Assembly (NCBI GenBank): GCA_947463775.1
Contig: CANHVD010000038.1
Location: 1-17,752, forward strand
Reading direction: 5' to 3'
Length of the DNA: 17,752 nt
From: Planctomycetaceae bacterium
GTDB taxonomy: Bacteria > Planctomycetota > Planctomycetia > Planctomycetales > Planctomycetaceae
A program made the translations under genes and the position numbers. Of this stretch, positions 16,558 through 17,752 are shown piece by piece. The stretch's first letter is position 1. Every line of letters begins with the position of its first letter. The notes under the pieces are model-generated. The model did no database searches. It was given only the letters and a program-made list of their open reading frames with translations, and had not been told where the DNA came from.

Positions 16558-17752
16558 CTACAGCACCTCGATAGTCTCACCGGCGAACAGGTCGGTGATC
16601 ACATCGTCGACTGCTCGGAAGAACCAGTCTGTGTCAGTTCCACCGAACAGCACATCATCCTCGCCCGCATCTTTCAGCACATTGATGCTGGTTTTCAAGG
16701 AAACCAACGGACCGCCCACGCCAGCTCGCAGATTGGTGATCCGGGCTGCATACGCATTGCCGGAAATCCACTGCGTCCGAAGTGTGCTGAGATTGCTCAG
16801 GCTGGTGTCGCTCGTTGTGCGTCCCGCGATCAGGATGTCATCGCCGGCGTCGCCCTTCAGAATATCCAGCCCCAGACCGCCGATCAGAATGTCGCGACCA
16901 CTGCCGGCTTCCAGAATATCGGCACCCTCCAGGCCGACCAGAATATTATCGCCAAGGCCGCCCGTCAGTCGGTTCGCGACAGTATTGCCCAACAGCGTGT
17001 CGCTGCCGGTGCCGCCCACTGCGTTCTCGAATGTGCTGAGAGAATTCAGCTTCAGCGTTCGATTTAAATTCACCGGCTGAATCGACGTCGATCCAAGATT
17101 TAGCATCACACTGGTCGTCAGATAGGCGAAGTTCAGCGTATCAACGCCTTCGTTCGCATTCTCGGTGACTTGATCGGCTTCGGCTGTGGAAGTCGGGACA
17201 AACATGTAGGTGTCGTTGTTGGCCCCGCCGCGCAGTACGTCGTTCCCAGCAGCCCCGAGAAGTTTGTCGTCACCGGCATTGCCGCTTAGAGAATTGCTCA
17301 GACTGTTTCCAAAGAGCGTGTCAGCACCGCTACCGCCGACAATGTCCTCAAGCACACTCGCGGAGTTTAGCTTCAAGGTTCGATTCGTATGCACCGGCTG
17401 GATCGAAGTCGACGCGAGATTCACCACCACGTCTGTCGTCAGAAAGGCGAAGTTCAGAGTGTCGATGCCCTCATTGGCATTCTCCGTCACCTGATCGGCT
17501 TCGAGCACAGTGGTCGGGAAAAAATCATAGCGGTCGTTGTTGGCGCCACCCAGCAGTATGTCGTTGCCAGCGGCGCCGATGAGCCTGTCGTCTCCCGCAC
17601 CGCCGGTCAGAGTATTATCCAGCCCGTTGCCGAACAGCGTGTCAGCACCAGAGCCACCAGTTGCATTTTCAATCGTGGCGGCCGAGCCCAGAATCAGGCT
17701 CAGGTTTGTGGCATGCACGGCCTGTGTTCCGGAGGTTGCCAAATTCAACACC
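16558..17752 (-). CDS. RTX calcium-binding protein, C-terminal part (5' end beyond right edge)
   Basis: The last 398 codons of a larger gene; the frame is open to the right edge and no true start is visible. The sequence consists of three ~110-aa units, each with NL-STS-QPVHxNRTLKLNS, a calcium-binding nonapeptide run (GGSGADTLFGN, GGAGDDRL) and an NDxYxF closing motif. A long nonapeptide run and the conserved tail with TQWISGNAYAARITNLRAG and GGTDTDWFFRAVDDVI follow. The start of the visible part (NLATSGTQAVHATNLSLILG) matches the last visible part of the giant gene at the left edge. The missing N-terminal part may therefore resemble that Pmp-like protein. The closing ~200 codons are almost the same as in the gene ending at 12857. 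Expected to be secreted. Confidence 0.88.
   Translation of the reverse strand, partial: VLNLATSGTQAVHATNLSLILGSAATIENATGGSGADTLFGNGLDNTLTGGAGDDRLIGAAGNDILLGGANNDRYDFFPTTVLEADQVTENANEGIDTLNFAFLTTDVVVNLASTSIQPVHTNRTLKLNSASVLEDIVGGSGADTLFGNSLSNSLSGNAGDDKLLGAAGNDVLRGGANNDTYMFVPTSTAEADQVTENANEGVDTLNFAYLTTSVMLNLGSTSIQPVNLNRTLKLNSLSTFENAVGGTGSDTLLGNTVANRLTGGLGDNILVGLEGADILEAGSGRDILIGGLGLDILKGDAGDDILIAGRTTSDTSLSNLSTLRTQWISGNAYAARITNLRAGVGGPLVSLKTSINVLKDAGEDDVLFGGTDTDWFFRAVDDVITDLFAGETIEVL
17503..17752 (-). repeat. Long direct repeat, right copy (coding)
   Basis: Partner of 1-250, about 17.5 kb apart and in the same orientation. The match runs to both window edges, so its true length is unknown. Recombination between the copies could delete or amplify the whole locus. 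Confidence 0.9.

Overview
The window comes from a bacterium that is almost certainly a member of the Planctomycetota. Three very large secreted-type proteins carry an N-terminal Arg-rich stretch followed by a LEPR-XLL-type motif (PLETRALLA, HLESRLLLA, QMEARVLLS). They surround an ECF-type sigma factor and a membrane Ser/Thr kinase with an FGE/SUMF1-like C-terminus, a pairing typical of this phylum. Every supportable gene is on the minus strand, so transcription runs from high to low coordinates. No tRNA, rRNA, transposase or CRISPR array is visible.

In transcription order: (1) 17752-16558, the C-terminal part of an RTX-repeat protein whose start lies beyond the right edge; (2) a 779-bp gap without a recognisable gene; (3) 15778-12857, a 973-aa LEPR-XLL protein with seven ~55-aa repeats (possible beta-propeller) and RTX calcium-binding repeats; (4) 12480-11914, an ECF-type sigma factor; (5) 11824-8579, a membrane-anchored Ser/Thr kinase fused to leucine-rich repeats and an FGE/SUMF1-like fold; (6) 8337-4555, a 1260-aa LEPR-XLL protein made of about 33 rungs of ~26 aa; (7) 4189 to beyond the left edge, a giant LEPR-XLL protein (at least 1396 aa) with two Pmp-like 29-aa repeat arrays, two choice-of-anchor-Q-like domains and an RTX tail. 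The C-terminal parts of genes 1 and 7 are about 90% identical in DNA where both are visible, and genes 1 and 3 share a nearly identical last ~200 codons, so the locus grew by duplication of modular surface-protein genes.

Two kinds of non-coding structure tie the locus together. First, the exact pattern GGAAGAA-N13-TGCGTA occurs three times, 41 to 55 nt before the chosen start codons of the kinase gene and of the two beta-solenoid genes. It resembles an ECF promoter (GGAA -35, CGT -10, 16-nt spacer), and the ECF gene beside it is the obvious candidate to read it. Second, four copies of a ~100-130-bp imperfect palindrome built from heptamers such as TCGGCAA lie downstream of the stop codons, all in the same orientation; three begin 5-14 nt after the stop.

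The working model, which is inference, is a small surface-remodelling regulon: the kinase/ECF pair senses a signal and switches on giant extracellular beta-solenoid proteins.
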